A DNA stretch of 64,000 bases from CAZGMC01 sp964526565 (GTDB lineage Bacteria; Pseudomonadota; Alphaproteobacteria; DSM-16000; Inquilinaceae): NCBI GenBank assembly GCA_964526565.1, contig CAZGMC010000005.1, positions 18,035 to 82,034 on the forward strand, given 5' to 3'. The position numbers and the translations under genes are program-made. The notes beneath the pieces are model-generated. The model saw only the letters and a program-made list of their open reading frames with translations, did not search any database and was not told the origin of the DNA. Positions 1 to 8,619 of the stretch are shown piece after piece (within the stretch, counting starts at the first letter, position 1; each line of letters opens with the position of its first letter).

Positions 1-847
1 CGGCCAGCTCCGGCGCGGTGTGCTCCAGCGCCACCTTGACCGCCTCGACGATGGCGCTGACCGGCTCGGCCAGGCTTTCGGAGATCTGGCGTTCGGTGAT
101 GATCAGCTCCTTGGGCACGCCGTTCATCAGGTCGCGGCCCTTGATCTCCATGACCGCGCCGTCGCCGTCCTCCGGCGGGCAGGCCGAGCCGATCTCCTTC
201 TTGATGCGCTCGGCCGAGCCTTCGCCGATCAGCAGGTTATGGTGGCGCCGGATGTAGCCGATGATGGCCTCGTCCATCTTGTCGCCGCCGACGCGCACCG
301 AGCGGGAATAGACGATGCCGCCCAGCGCCAGCACGGCGACCTCGGTGGTGCCGCCGCCGATGTCGACGACCATCGAGCCGGTCGGCTCGGTCACCGGCAG
401 GCCGGCGCCGATCGCCGCGGCCATCGGCTCCTCGATCAGCAGCACCTTGCGGGCGCCGGCCGACTCAGCCGATTCCTGGATGGCGCGCCGCTCCACCGCG
501 GTCGAGCCCGAGGGCACGCAGATGATCACCTGCGGGCTGGCGAAGCTGCGCCGATTGTGGACCTTGCGGATGAAATGCTTGATCATTTCCTCCGCGACCT
601 CGAAGTCGGCGATGACGCCGTCGCGCAACGGCCGGATCGCCTGAATGTTGCCCGGCGTTCGCCCAAGCATCTGCTTGGCCTCGTCGCCGACGGCAAGCAC
701 CTGCTTCTTGCCACGGATTGTGGCAATGGCGACGACCGACGGCTCGTTGAGGACGATGCCGCGGCCCTTGAGATAGACCAGGGTGTTGGCCGTCCCCAGG
801 TCGATGGCCATGTCGTTGGACAGGAAGCCCAAGAGATTGGCGAACAT
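1..847 (-). CDS. mreB: Rod shape-determining protein MreB (3' end outside window)
   Basis: This is the bacterial actin homologue that polymerises under the inner membrane and guides the cell-wall elongation machinery. The first 282 residues are visible; the family is usually about 345 residues, so the C-terminus lies beyond the window edge. The start ATG at 847 gives the classic MreB opening, with the phosphate-1 loop DLGTANT from residue 16. The second nucleotide loop, DIGGGTTEVAVL, follows around residue 160. The reading frame is intact throughout. No strong Shine-Dalgarno sequence is seen upstream. A 98-base gap separates it from leuA, which is read in the same direction, so an own promoter is possible. 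mreC and mreD would be expected beyond the edge. The identification is very secure. Confidence 0.96.
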   Translation of the reverse strand, partial: MFANLLGFLSNDMAIDLGTANTLVYLKGRGIVLNEPSVVAIATIRGKKQVLAVGDEAKQMLGRTPGNIQAIRPLRDGVIADFEVAEEMIKHFIRKVHNRRSFASPQVIICVPSGSTAVERRAIQESAESAGARKVLLIEEPMAAAIGAGLPVTEPTGSMVVDIGGGTTEVAVLALGGIVYSRSVRVGGDKMDEAIIGYIRRHHNLLIGEGSAERIKKEIGSACPPEDGDGAVMEIKGRDLMNGVPKELIITERQISESLAEPVSAIVEAVKVALEHTAPELA

Positions 848-945
848 TCAGGGGATTTTTCTCTGAGCGTTGAATAGGCCGGCGCGAAAAGCCGACGGCG
901 GGAACAGGCCCGCCGCCGGTTGCATAGAACAATGTCGGGACAGGC

Positions 946-2529
946 TCAAGCGTAGAGTGCCGTCGGCGCACCCCGTTCGCGCTTCAGCAACAGCTTGTTG
1001 AGCGCGTGCACGTAGGCCCGCACCGAGGCGACGACGGTGTCGGTGTGGGTGCCCTGGCCGATGACGGTCCGGCCGTCCTCCTCCAGCCACACGGTCACCT
1101 CGGCCTGGGCGTCGGTGCCGCGGGTCAGCGCCCGCACCTTGTAGTCGGACAGCCGCGGCTGGAAGCCGACCACCTCCTTGAGGATCTTCTTGACGGCCCC
1201 ATAGGCCGCGTCGACGCCGCCATCACCGACCCCGGCCTCGCGGTAGCGCTGGCCGTCGATCTCGAGCTCGACCGTGGCGCTCTGGATGTCGGTGCCGAAG
1301 GTGCCCAGCGCCCGCACCAGCCGGACGCGGGTGAAGTCGCGGACCAGGGCGTCCTCGATCAGCGCCTCGATGTCCTCGTCGTAGACATCACGCTTGCGGT
1401 CGGCCAGGTCCTTGAAGCGCTGGAAGGCGTCCTCCAGGGCGGCATCGTCGATGGCGCCGACGCCCAGTTCGGTCAGCTTGGCACGGAACGCGTTGCGGCC
1501 GGAGTGCTTGCCCATGACCAGGGTGGATTTGACCAGCCCGACCGACTCGGGGGTCATGATCTCGTAGGTCTGCGCGTGCTTCAGCATGCCGTCCTGGTGG
1601 ATGCCGGCCTCGTGGGCGAAGGCGTTGGCGCCGACCACCGCCTTGTTGCGCTGCACGTCGAAGCCGGTGATCGTCGACACCAGCCGCGACGCCTCGGTGA
1701 TCCGCGTGGCCACGATGCCGGTGCGATAGGGCATGACGTCGTGGCGGGTGCGCAGCGCCATGACGATCTCTTCCAGCGCGGCATTGCCGGCGCGCTCGCC
1801 CAGGCCGTTGATGGTGCATTCCACCTGGCGGACGCCGGCCGCGACCGCGGCCAGCGAGTTGGCCACCGCCAGGCCCAGATCGTTGTGGCAGTGGGCCGAC
1901 AGGATGATGCGGTCGGCGCCCGGCACCCGCTCGCGCAGCATGCGGAAGACCGCCGCGTATTCGTGTGGCACGGCATAGCCGACCGTGTCAGGGATGTTGA
2001 CCGTGGTGGCGCCGGCCCTGATCGCCGCCTCGACGCAGCGGCACAGGAAGTCCGGCTCGGTGCGCGAGCCGTCCTCGGCGCTCCACTCCACGTCATCGGT
2101 ATAGCGGCGGGCGTGGCTGACACTGTCGGTCACCGCCTCCAGCACCTGTTCCGGCTGCATCTGCAGCTTGTATTTCATGTGCAAGGGGCTGGTCGAGATG
2201 AAGGTGTGGATGCGCGGCCGCGCCGCCTCGCGCACCGCCTCGCCGGCGCGGTCGATGTCGCGGCGGGTGGCGCGGCACAGGCCGGCCACGGTGCTGGTCG
2301 TCACCTTGCGCGCCACCGCCTGCACGGCCTCGAAATCGCCGGTGGAGGCGATCGGGAAGCCGGCCTCGATGACGTCGACGCCCATCTCCTCCAGCAGGCC
2401 GGCAATGCGCAGCTTCTCGTCCAGGTTCATCGAGGCGCCGGGCGACTGCTCGCCGTCGCGCAGGGTGGTGTCGAAGATCACGACGCGGTCGGCGTCGCGG
2501 TCGGATGCAATGGGGGTACTGGTGCTCAT
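946..2529 (-). CDS. leuA: 2-isopropylmalate synthase
   Basis: LeuA condenses acetyl-CoA with 2-oxoisovalerate to form 2-isopropylmalate, the committed step of leucine synthesis in the cytoplasm. At 527 residues it has the usual length. The catalytic TIM barrel starts with the HMGL-like signature FDTTLRDGEQSPGASM near residue 20; the metal-binding HCHNDLGLAVANS lies near residue 215. The C-terminal allosteric LeuA dimer domain, with TVELEIDGQRYREAGVGDG, occupies roughly residues 400-510 and usually binds leucine for feedback inhibition. The start ATG at 2529 is followed by a short Ser/Thr-rich tail before the barrel. It stands alone between mreB and a small membrane ORF on the same strand. No leader peptide or attenuator was recognised upstream. 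Confidence 0.96.
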   Translation of the reverse strand: MSTSTPIASDRDADRVVIFDTTLRDGEQSPGASMNLDEKLRIAGLLEEMGVDVIEAGFPIASTGDFEAVQAVARKVTTSTVAGLCRATRRDIDRAGEAVREAARPRIHTFISTSPLHMKYKLQMQPEQVLEAVTDSVSHARRYTDDVEWSAEDGSRTEPDFLCRCVEAAIRAGATTVNIPDTVGYAVPHEYAAVFRMLRERVPGADRIILSAHCHNDLGLAVANSLAAVAAGVRQVECTINGLGERAGNAALEEIVMALRTRHDVMPYRTGIVATRITEASRLVSTITGFDVQRNKAVVGANAFAHEAGIHQDGMLKHAQTYEIMTPESVGLVKSTLVMGKHSGRNAFRAKLTELGVGAIDDAALEDAFQRFKDLADRKRDVYDEDIEALIEDALVRDFTRVRLVRALGTFGTDIQSATVELEIDGQRYREAGVGDGGVDAAYGAVKKILKEVVGFQPRLSDYKVRALTRGTDAQAEVTVWLEEDGRTVIGQGTHTDTVVASVRAYVHALNKLLLKRERGAPTALYA

Positions 2530-2641
2530 GGCAGGGAGTCCTCGACCAGCGGTGGGGCGGCCAACGGGTGCATGGCCAGCCGTTCGGGTGCGCCGTGCGC
2601 CGAAGCCGGCTGTTCCCCTGAACGCCTGTCGCGACTACGAC

Positions 2642-2884
2642 TTAATGCGTCCAGGGGTCGCTAAGTCGAAGCAGTCCGCCGAGGAGAAGGAAGAAGAACA
2701 GGCTCAACGCCAGGGCGGCACGCACCAGCGCAACCGCCACCGACGCCGCGGCGTCGATGAGGAGGTCAGCAATACGGTCGCCGATTGACCGCAAGACTCC
2801 CACGACGGCTCTCCTGTCCTGTTGGTCCGGAGGCGCGGGCGGTGCCGAGGCGCCGTCGCCGCTATGCTTTCCGAATCCCTGCAC
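2642..2884 (-). CDS. Possible small single-pass membrane protein
   Basis: This 80-residue frame is not a family I recognise. It has a polar, Pro-rich N-terminus, an amphipathic stretch (VLRSIGDRIADLLIDAAAS), one strongly hydrophobic segment (VRAALALSLFFFLLLGGLL) and a short polar end. Its codons are rich in G/C at third positions in the second half, as in real genes here. It lies upstream of leuA in the same direction. The gap at 2961-3060 leaves its upstream context unknown, and a GTG inside the frame could be the true start. It could equally be a chance frame in GC-rich DNA. Confidence 0.35.
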   Translation of the reverse strand: MQGFGKHSGDGASAPPAPPDQQDRRAVVGVLRSIGDRIADLLIDAAASVAVALVRAALALSLFFFLLLGGLLRLSDPWTH

Positions 2885-2960
2885 GGTCTCTACCCTGGAA
2901 CGGTTCCCAAGTGCAACCCCCTTTTTCTCCGGCCGTCGGCAACGGGCTGTCCAGGCTGCC

Positions 2961-3060
2961 NNNNNNNNNNNNNNNNNNNNNNNNNNNNNNNNNNNNNNNN
3001 NNNNNNNNNNNNNNNNNNNNNNNNNNNNNNNNNNNNNNNNNNNNNNNNNNNNNNNNNNNN
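2961..3060. other. Assembly gap (100 N)
   Basis: A run of exactly 100 N, a scaffolding placeholder whose true length is unknown. The right flank begins with a short tandem duplication of an ACGCCGCCAAACTGAT unit, so the break probably sits in repeated sequence. Confidence 0.98.
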
Positions 3061-3093
3061 CACGCCGCCAAACTGATCACGCCGCCAAACTGA

Positions 3094-3322
3094 TGAGGCG
3101 TCAGGGCGAGGTCGGGAGCGACCTCTCGGCATGGCTTGCGCCGTGCCAACCCTGACGCCTCACAGGAAGCCGAGCCCCGGCTTCCGACGCGGACAGCGGC
3201 GACGCCCGCCTCGCCGGCACGGCCCTGCCGGCGAGGAACTCCGGCCCCTGGGGCGTCTTGCCGCCCTGGACCGAGCTTTGCGACGCACGTCTGGCCGGTT
3301 CCGCCTGTAGGCGACACCGGCC
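3094..3322. repeat. Cluster of stem-loops, including a cloverleaf-like element
   Basis: Five perfect or near-perfect stems lie within 230 bases. A 13-bp outer stem (3094-3106 with 3150-3162) encloses two inner hairpins: 3108-3114 with 3119-3125 (7 bp, GGAG loop) and 3128-3135 with 3140-3147 (8 bp with one G-T position that would be a G-U pair in RNA). Together they form a closed three-way junction. Next come an 8-bp hairpin (3165-3172 with 3178-3185), an 11-bp hairpin (3209-3219 with 3226-3236) and a two-tier hairpin (3293-3299 with 3316-3322, enclosing a 4-bp inner stem). No coding frame convincingly covers the area. It may be a palindromic repeat element, the end of a mobile element interrupted by the gap, or a structured RNA. 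I do not recognise a known RNA family. Confidence 0.5.
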
Positions 3323-3889
3323 GCGCACGCCCGCCGGACGGCGGACCCGCGGCCGCGGTGCGGGCAGCCGGGCCCCGTTCCGGTCGTCGCCCCCGCGCCA
3401 TTCGAGCGCCGAAACGCTGCGGCGGGCGAGGGCACCTCGCGGAGACGCAACACCCGCCCGCAGGCCGGGCACGTCTCCATCGGCGGGATCCCGCCCCGGC
3501 CAACCATCGTGACCGGCGCGGTCCGGCGCCGCCGGAACGGGCGGATCCGGCGTGGCACACCGGCGACCGGCGGACGATGCCGCGGCCCGCAGGCTTGCGA
3601 CATTCGTTCCACCGTCCGTTTGCCGGCCCGGCGCTGGCTTGAGCGGGGCCGGCAGACGCTGCGGACCGAATCCGGACAGCCACGCTGGCGAAGATCGACG
3701 CCGCGTCGTCCGGCCGGTCCGTCGGCCATCACGCTGACCGCGTAGACGAGCAGAGTGGCCCTTTTCCAGGTCCGCGGCAATAAGAGAAAATGACAGATTC
3801 TTGACTTCAGTCATGGCGGGGTTATGGGGTCATGGCGGGGGCATGGCCGGGTCATGGCGGCGGACCGGGTGCCGGCCGCCGTGGCGCCG
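3323..3889. other. Non-coding stretch, no gene recognised
   Basis: Several overlapping frames cross this GC-rich stretch, but none shows a recognisable family or a convincing start. One minus-strand frame contains a lone CPACG zinc-ribbon-like motif near 3475, surrounded by Arg/Pro-rich low-complexity sequence typical of shadow frames. An A/T-richer pocket at 3776-3810 could hold a promoter. From about 3812 to 3858 there is a degenerate repetition of a TCATGGCGGGG-like unit just downstream of the methyltransferase stop. Confidence 0.5.
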
Positions 3890-4720
3890 TCAGTCCCGGC
3901 GCCGGGCGGCGAAGCGCAGGCGGACATAGTCGGCCGTCCAGGCTCCGGTCTCATCGCACAGCACCGGGCGCAGCAGGTCCATGGCCTCGTCGCCGGCGGC
4001 GGCGCGTTCGCCTTCGGGCAGCCGGGCGAACGGACCGGCGGCGAAGGTCTCCAGCCAGCCGGCCATGCCGGTGGGCAGGCGCATCGGCCGCGCCAGCGAC
4101 TCGGTCCGCTCGACGGCGAACCCGTGCCGCACCAGCCGCGCCGAGAAGGCCTCGGCCGTGGGGAAGTGCCAGGGCAGCAGGGCGGCGCCATCGAACCCGC
4201 GCCGGGTCAGCACCGCGATCAGCGCCACGCGGATGGCGGCGACGTTGCCGAGGGCGCCGCACTCGCCGACGAACCGCCCGCCGGGCTTGAGGGCGCGGCG
4301 CACGCCGGCCAGCACGGCGTCGTGATCGCGCACCCAGTGCAGTGCGGCATTGGTGAACACCGCGTCGAACCCGCCGTCGAAGGCCAGGGCGGCGGCGTCG
4401 CCGAGGCGGGCGTCCAGGCCGCGCGCGGCGGCCCGCGCCACCATCTCCGGCGCCGCGTCGACGGCGACCACCTCCGCCCCGGCGGCGACGAGGCGCTCGG
4501 TGAGGGCGCCGTCGCCGCAGCCCAGGTCGAGGATCCGCTCGCCCGGCTGTGGCGCCAGCAGCTCCAACACCGGGCCGCCCAGCGTCTCCGGCACGTACGC
4601 GGCGTGGCGGGCGTACGCTGCCGGATCCCAGGCCTGGCCGGCAGGTCCATGCGGTGGGGCACCGCCGGCGGAGTCGGCGCATGCCCACATCGGTTCCATG
4701 GTGTTGCCGCACTGCGACAT
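3890..4720 (-). CDS. Class I SAM-dependent methyltransferase (UbiE/Tam-like)
   Basis: A 276-residue soluble methyltransferase of the type-11 fold. SAM-binding motif I is ILDLGCGDGALTERL, near residue 62. The acidic motif II follows as VVAVDAAPEMV, and the post-motif FDAVFTNAALHWVRDH is typical of trans-aconitate methyltransferase and related enzymes. The region LKPGGRFVGE is motif III. The substrate cannot be told from sequence; trans-aconitate or another small acid is possible by resemblance only. It stands alone on the minus strand, divergent from sdhC, with 139 bases between the two starts that must hold both promoters. The N-terminal 25 residues are poorly conserved, so an internal start is possible. 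Confidence 0.85.
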   Translation of the reverse strand: MSQCGNTMEPMWACADSAGGAPPHGPAGQAWDPAAYARHAAYVPETLGGPVLELLAPQPGERILDLGCGDGALTERLVAAGAEVVAVDAAPEMVARAAARGLDARLGDAAALAFDGGFDAVFTNAALHWVRDHDAVLAGVRRALKPGGRFVGECGALGNVAAIRVALIAVLTRRGFDGAALLPWHFPTAEAFSARLVRHGFAVERTESLARPMRLPTGMAGWLETFAAGPFARLPEGERAAAGDEAMDLLRPVLCDETGAWTADYVRLRFAARRRD

Positions 4721-4859
4721 CGCGTTCTTTGACTCCCTGTGATTGGCGGCCTAGAAGGATCGCTGCACGTCAGCATCGGCGCCCGCGCCGGTGCTGCCAA
4801 AGCGGCCCGTCTGCCGCATCTGCCGCACACCGCCATTGCGAGCCATAGGACCATTGATC

Positions 4860-5249
4860 ATGGCCACCGACAACCGGCCGCTGTCGCCGCATCTTCAGAT
4901 CTACCGCCCCGAGATCACCAGCGTCCTGTCGATCCTGCACCGCCTGACCGGGGTCGCGCTGACCGTCGGCACGCTGCTGCTCGCCTCGTGGCTGATCGCC
5001 GCGGGCGCCGGCCCGGCGGCGTTCGCGACCGCCCAGGGCTGGATCGGCTCGTTCCTGGGGATCCTGCTGATGCTGGGCTGGACCTGGGCGCTGTTCTACC
5101 ACCTCTGCAACGGCATCCGCCACCTGGCCTGGGATGCCGGCTGGGGGTTCGAACTGGAGACGGCGACGATGACCGGTTGGGTCACCGTCGGCGCCTCGGC
5201 GGCGCTGACCGTGCTCGCCTGGATTCTCGGACTTGCCTTTTGGGGATGA
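4860..5249 (+). CDS. sdhC: Succinate dehydrogenase cytochrome b556 subunit
   Basis: A membrane anchor of complex II, which with SdhD binds heme b and ubiquinone. It has 129 residues from the ATG at 4860. An upstream in-frame ATG exists at 4791, but the family start MATDNRPLSPHLQIYRP fits the later one. The SdhC signature SPHLQIYRP...SILHRLTG appears at residues 9-32, and three hydrophobic segments follow. The CNGIRHLAWD segment carries the His expected to ligate heme. It begins the succinate dehydrogenase operon and is separated from sdhD by only four bases. Confidence 0.95.
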   Translation: MATDNRPLSPHLQIYRPEITSVLSILHRLTGVALTVGTLLLASWLIAAGAGPAAFATAQGWIGSFLGILLMLGWTWALFYHLCNGIRHLAWDAGWGFELETATMTGWVTVGASAALTVLAWILGLAFWG

Positions 5250-5253
5250 TCGC

Positions 5254-5634
5254 ATGAGCCTGCGCACACCCGTCGCCCGCGCCCGCGGCCTCGGCTCGGC
5301 CCGCGAGGGCGCCCATCACTGGTGGCTGCAGCGCGTCAGCGCCGCCGCCCTGGTGCCGCTGACCCTTTGGTTCGTCATTGCCGTGATCGCGCACATGGGC
5401 GCGACCCATGCCGAAATGGTGGCGTGGCTCAGCCACCCGCTGTCGGCGGCGATGATGATCGCCTTCGTCACCGCGGGCTTCTACCATGCCGCGCTCGGCA
5501 TGCAGGTGGTGTACGAGGACTACGTCCATCCGCGCTGGCTCGAGGTCGCGCTGATCGTCGGCACCAAGCTGGTCCTGGCCTTCCTGGCCATCGCCTGCGT
5601 CGTTTCGGTTCTCAAGATCGCTTTCGGAGGCTAG
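5254..5634 (+). CDS. sdhD: Succinate dehydrogenase membrane anchor subunit
   Basis: The second hydrophobic subunit of complex II, 126 residues with three transmembrane segments. The ATG at 5254 is chosen because it follows directly on sdhC and yields the expected opening with RGLGSAREGAHHWWLQRVSA. The second half (YHAALGMQVVYEDYVH) is the conserved SdhD block contributing to the heme and quinone pocket. It lies between sdhC and sdhA with gaps of only a few bases, so the genes are surely co-transcribed. Confidence 0.94.
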   Translation: MSLRTPVARARGLGSAREGAHHWWLQRVSAAALVPLTLWFVIAVIAHMGATHAEMVAWLSHPLSAAMMIAFVTAGFYHAALGMQVVYEDYVHPRWLEVALIVGTKLVLAFLAIACVVSVLKIAFGG

Positions 5635-5639
5635 CCGTC

Positions 5640-7451
5640 ATGGCGACCGCCGCGCTCAAGTCCTATCAGGTCATCGACCACACGTACGACGTCGTCGTCG
5701 TCGGCGCCGGCGGTGCCGGCCTGCGCGCCACCTTCGGGATGGCCGAGCAGGGGCTGAAGACGGCCTGCATCACCAAGGTGTTCCCGACCCGCAGCCACAC
5801 CGTGGCCGCCCAGGGCGGCGTCTCGGCCGCGCTTGGCAACATGGGCGAGGACGACTGGCGCTTCCACATGTACGACACCGTCAAGGGGTCGGACTGGCTG
5901 GGCGACCAGGACGCCATCGAGTACATGTGCCGCGAGGCGATCCCGGCGATCATCGAGCTGGAGCACTACGGCCTGCCGTTCAGCCGCACCGCCGAGGGCA
6001 AGATCTATCAGCGCGCCTTCGGCGGCATGTCGACCAATTTCGGCAAGGGGCAGGCCTACCGCACCTGCGCGGCCGCTGACCGCACCGGCCACGCCATGCT
6101 GCACACCCTTTACCAGCAGGCGCTGAAGCACGAGGCCGAGTTCTACGTCGAGTACTTCGCCCTCGACCTGATCATGGAGGACGGCGTCTGCCGCGGCGTC
6201 ATCGCCTGGAACCTGGACGACGGCACCATCCACCGCTTCCGGTCGCACCTGACCGTGCTGGCCACCGGCGGCTACGGCCGCGCCTACTTCTCCTGCACCT
6301 CGGCGCACACCTGCACCGGCGACGGCAACGCGCTGGTGGCGCGCGCCGGCCTGCCCATGCAGGACATGGAGTTCGTGCAGTTCCACCCGACCGGCATCTA
6401 CGGTGCCGGCTGCCTGATCACCGAAGGCGTGCGCGGCGAGGGCGGCTATCTGACCAACAGCGAGGGCGAGCGGTTCATGGAGCGCTACGCCCCGTCGGCC
6501 AAGGACCTCGCCTCGCGCGACGTGGTCAGCCGCTCGATGACCATCGAGATCCGCGAGGGGCGCGGCGTCGGCGCGGGCAGGGACCACATCCACCTGCACC
6601 TGGAGCACCTGGACGCCGACGTCATCCACTCGCGCCTGCCCGGCATCGCCGAGACGGCGCGCATCTTCGCCGGCGTCGACGTGACCCGCGAGCCGATCCC
6701 GGTGCTGCCGACCGTGCACTACAACATGGGCGGCGTGCCGACCAACCGGCACACCGAGGTGCTGAACCCGACCGACGACGATCCCGGCGCCGTCGTCCCC
6801 GGCCTGATGGCCATCGGCGAGGCGGCCTGCGTGTCCGTGCACGGCGCCAACCGGCTCGGCTCCAACTCGCTGCTCGACCTGGTCGTGTTCGGCCGCGCCG
6901 CCGCGCATCGGGCCGCCGCCCTGCTCAACGGCCATGCCGGCAACGGCTCCAGCCACAAGGCGCTGCCCGCCGACGCCGGCGAGGAGTCGATCGCGCGGCT
7001 CGACCGCATCCGTCACAACACCATGGAGGTTCGCACCGCCGACCTGCGGCTGGAGATGCAGCGGGTCATGCAGAACAACTGCGCGGTGTTCCGTACGGGC
7101 GAGGTGCTGGACGAGGGCGTGGCCGGGCTGCGCGAGGTCTGGGCCAGGCGCGGCGGCATGGGCGTCGAGGACAAGTCGCTGGTCTGGAACTCCGACCTGG
7201 TGGAGACGCTGGAGCTCGACAACCTGATGGTCCAGGCCGTGGCGACCATGCATGCGGCGGCCAACCGAACGGAGAGCCGCGGCGCCCATGCCCGCGAGGA
7301 CTTCTCGGCGCGCGACGACGAGGAGTGGCTGAAGCACACGGTCATCTGGGTGAACGACAAGGGCGAGAGCACGATCAGGTACCGCCCCGTCGTGCTCCAG
7401 CCGATGACCAACGATGTCCAGGCCTTCCCGCCGGTGGCGCGGGTGTATTGA
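5640..7451 (+). CDS. sdhA: Succinate dehydrogenase flavoprotein subunit
   Basis: The catalytic flavoprotein of complex II, oxidising succinate to fumarate in the TCA cycle. The start ATG at 5640 gives 603 residues, the normal length; the open frame extends further upstream, but only through sdhD sequence in another frame. The FAD-binding motif DVVVVGAGGAGLRA lies at residues 18-31. The covalent flavin attachment site RSHTVAAQGGV is near residue 50. The capping-domain and active-site segments (FVQFHPTGIYGAGCLITEG, and HGANRLGSNSLLDLVVFG near residue 405) are intact. It is followed not by sdhB, as usual, but by a vapD-family gene starting 13 bases after the stop. Confidence 0.97.
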   Translation: MATAALKSYQVIDHTYDVVVVGAGGAGLRATFGMAEQGLKTACITKVFPTRSHTVAAQGGVSAALGNMGEDDWRFHMYDTVKGSDWLGDQDAIEYMCREAIPAIIELEHYGLPFSRTAEGKIYQRAFGGMSTNFGKGQAYRTCAAADRTGHAMLHTLYQQALKHEAEFYVEYFALDLIMEDGVCRGVIAWNLDDGTIHRFRSHLTVLATGGYGRAYFSCTSAHTCTGDGNALVARAGLPMQDMEFVQFHPTGIYGAGCLITEGVRGEGGYLTNSEGERFMERYAPSAKDLASRDVVSRSMTIEIREGRGVGAGRDHIHLHLEHLDADVIHSRLPGIAETARIFAGVDVTREPIPVLPTVHYNMGGVPTNRHTEVLNPTDDDPGAVVPGLMAIGEAACVSVHGANRLGSNSLLDLVVFGRAAAHRAAALLNGHAGNGSSHKALPADAGEESIARLDRIRHNTMEVRTADLRLEMQRVMQNNCAVFRTGEVLDEGVAGLREVWARRGGMGVEDKSLVWNSDLVETLELDNLMVQAVATMHAAANRTESRGAHAREDFSARDDEEWLKHTVIWVNDKGESTIRYRPVVLQPMTNDVQAFPPVARVY

Positions 7452-7464
7452 CGCCGAGGCGACA

Positions 7465-7812
7465 ATGGCATGGATCGGGCACAACAGGGGGCCGAGATCG
7501 GTGTATGCGATTGTATTCGACTTCGACACGACGATGCTTGAGCAGCTTTATCCAAACCCGAGCTGGCGGAATGCGTACAGTGAGGTTCGCACCTTTCTTG
7601 GCCAACGCGGTTTCGATTGGCGGCAAGGCAGCGTCTATTTTGGGAACGAAGCCGTTACGGCCGTAGACTGCGTTCGGGCTGTCCAGAAGCTGACAATAAA
7701 GTACCCCTGGTTTGGGCCTTCGGTACGGGATATCCGCATGCTCCGTATTGAGGAGGACAATGATCTTATGCCGGCAATACAGGACATGCTAGAAGACAAG
7801 GACGAACGGTGA
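7465..7812 (+). CDS. vapD: VapD-family protein inserted between sdhA and sdhB
   Basis: VapD proteins are small ribonucleases with a Cas2-like ferredoxin fold, first described as virulence-associated, some acting as toxins. The core YAIVFDFDT...YPNPSWRNAYSEVR...GFDWRQGSVYFG...PWFGPSVRDIRMLRIEE matches the family end to end. From ATG 7465 it has 115 residues and carries a MAWIGHNRGP leader, a motif seen at the start of many alphaproteobacterial accessory proteins. A GTG at 7501 would give the bare VapD core of 103 residues. Its base composition is unlike its neighbours: three 60-base rows counted by eye (7501-7560, 7681-7800) are about 49 percent GC, far below sdhA and sdhB. Its stop codon shares one base with the sdhB start (TGATG), so translation of the two is probably coupled. 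No separate antitoxin gene is visible. Confidence 0.88.
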   Translation: MAWIGHNRGPRSVYAIVFDFDTTMLEQLYPNPSWRNAYSEVRTFLGQRGFDWRQGSVYFGNEAVTAVDCVRAVQKLTIKYPWFGPSVRDIRMLRIEEDNDLMPAIQDMLEDKDER

Positions 7813-8591
7813 TGGCCCAGTTTACACTTCCGGCGAACTCGAAGATCGGCAAGGGGAAGACGGTTCCGGCGCCGTCCGGGGCGAAGCGGACCAAGGCCTT
7901 CCAGATCTATCGCTGGAACCCGGATGACGGCAGGACGCCGCGCCAGGACGAGTTCGTGATCGACCTCGACCGCTGCGGGCCGATGGTGCTCGACGCCCTC
8001 ATCCACATCAAGAACGACCTGGATTCGACGGTCACGTTCCGGCGCTCGTGCCGCGAGGGCATCTGCGGCTCGTGCGCCATGAACATCGATGGCACCAACA
8101 CGCTCGCCTGCCTGAAGCCGATCGACGACGTCAAGGGCGCGGTGAAGATCTATCCGTTGCCGCACATGCCGGTGGTCAAGGACCTGGTGCCGGACCTGAC
8201 CCTGGTGTACGCCCAGTACACGTCGATCAAGCCGTGGCTGCAGACCCAGAGCGCGCCGCCGCCGGACCGCGAGCGGCTGCAGAGCCCCGAGGAGCGCAAG
8301 GACCTCGATGGCCTGTACGAGTGCATCCTGTGCTTCTGCTGCTCCACCTCGTGCCCAAGCTACTGGTGGAACGGCGACCGCTATCTGGGCCCGGCCATCC
8401 TGCTGCAGGCCTATCGCTGGATCGCCGACAGCCGCGACGAGATGACCGGCGAGCGGCTCGACGACTTGCAGGACCCGTTCCGACTGTACCGCTGCCACAC
8501 CATCATGAACTGCACCAAGACCTGCCCCAAGGGCCTGAACCCGGCCAGGGCCATCGCCGAGATCAAGAAGCTGATCGTGGCGCGGACGTAA
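7812..8591 (+). CDS. sdhB: Succinate dehydrogenase iron-sulfur subunit
   Basis: The electron-transfer subunit of complex II, 259 residues from the ATG at 7812, which overlaps the preceding vapD stop by one base. All three cluster sites are present. The [2Fe-2S] site is SCREGICGSCAMNIDG plus a later Cys in TLACLKP, the [4Fe-4S] site is CILCFCCSTSCP, and the [3Fe-4S] site is CHTIMNCTKTCPKGLNP near residue 230. An N-terminal tail rich in Lys and Pro precedes the ferredoxin domain, as in other alphaproteobacteria. It is the last gene of the operon and is followed 28 bases later by an intrinsic terminator. Confidence 0.97.
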   Translation: MAQFTLPANSKIGKGKTVPAPSGAKRTKAFQIYRWNPDDGRTPRQDEFVIDLDRCGPMVLDALIHIKNDLDSTVTFRRSCREGICGSCAMNIDGTNTLACLKPIDDVKGAVKIYPLPHMPVVKDLVPDLTLVYAQYTSIKPWLQTQSAPPPDRERLQSPEERKDLDGLYECILCFCCSTSCPSYWWNGDRYLGPAILLQAYRWIADSRDEMTGERLDDLQDPFRLYRCHTIMNCTKTCPKGLNPARAIAEIKKLIVART

Positions 8592-8619
8592 CCGCCCGCT
8601 GCGGACGGCAAGGCAGAAC

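Noticed and set aside
3160..3780. Minus-strand frame with a CPACG motif, considered as a degraded transposase or zinc-ribbon gene
   Set aside because: Only one Cys pair is seen, surrounded by Arg/Pro low-complexity sequence; no transposase motif or terminal inverted repeats could be found.
5322..5639. Upstream extension of sdhA
   Set aside because: The frame stays open through sdhD, but the conserved SdhA N-terminus begins at ATG 5640.
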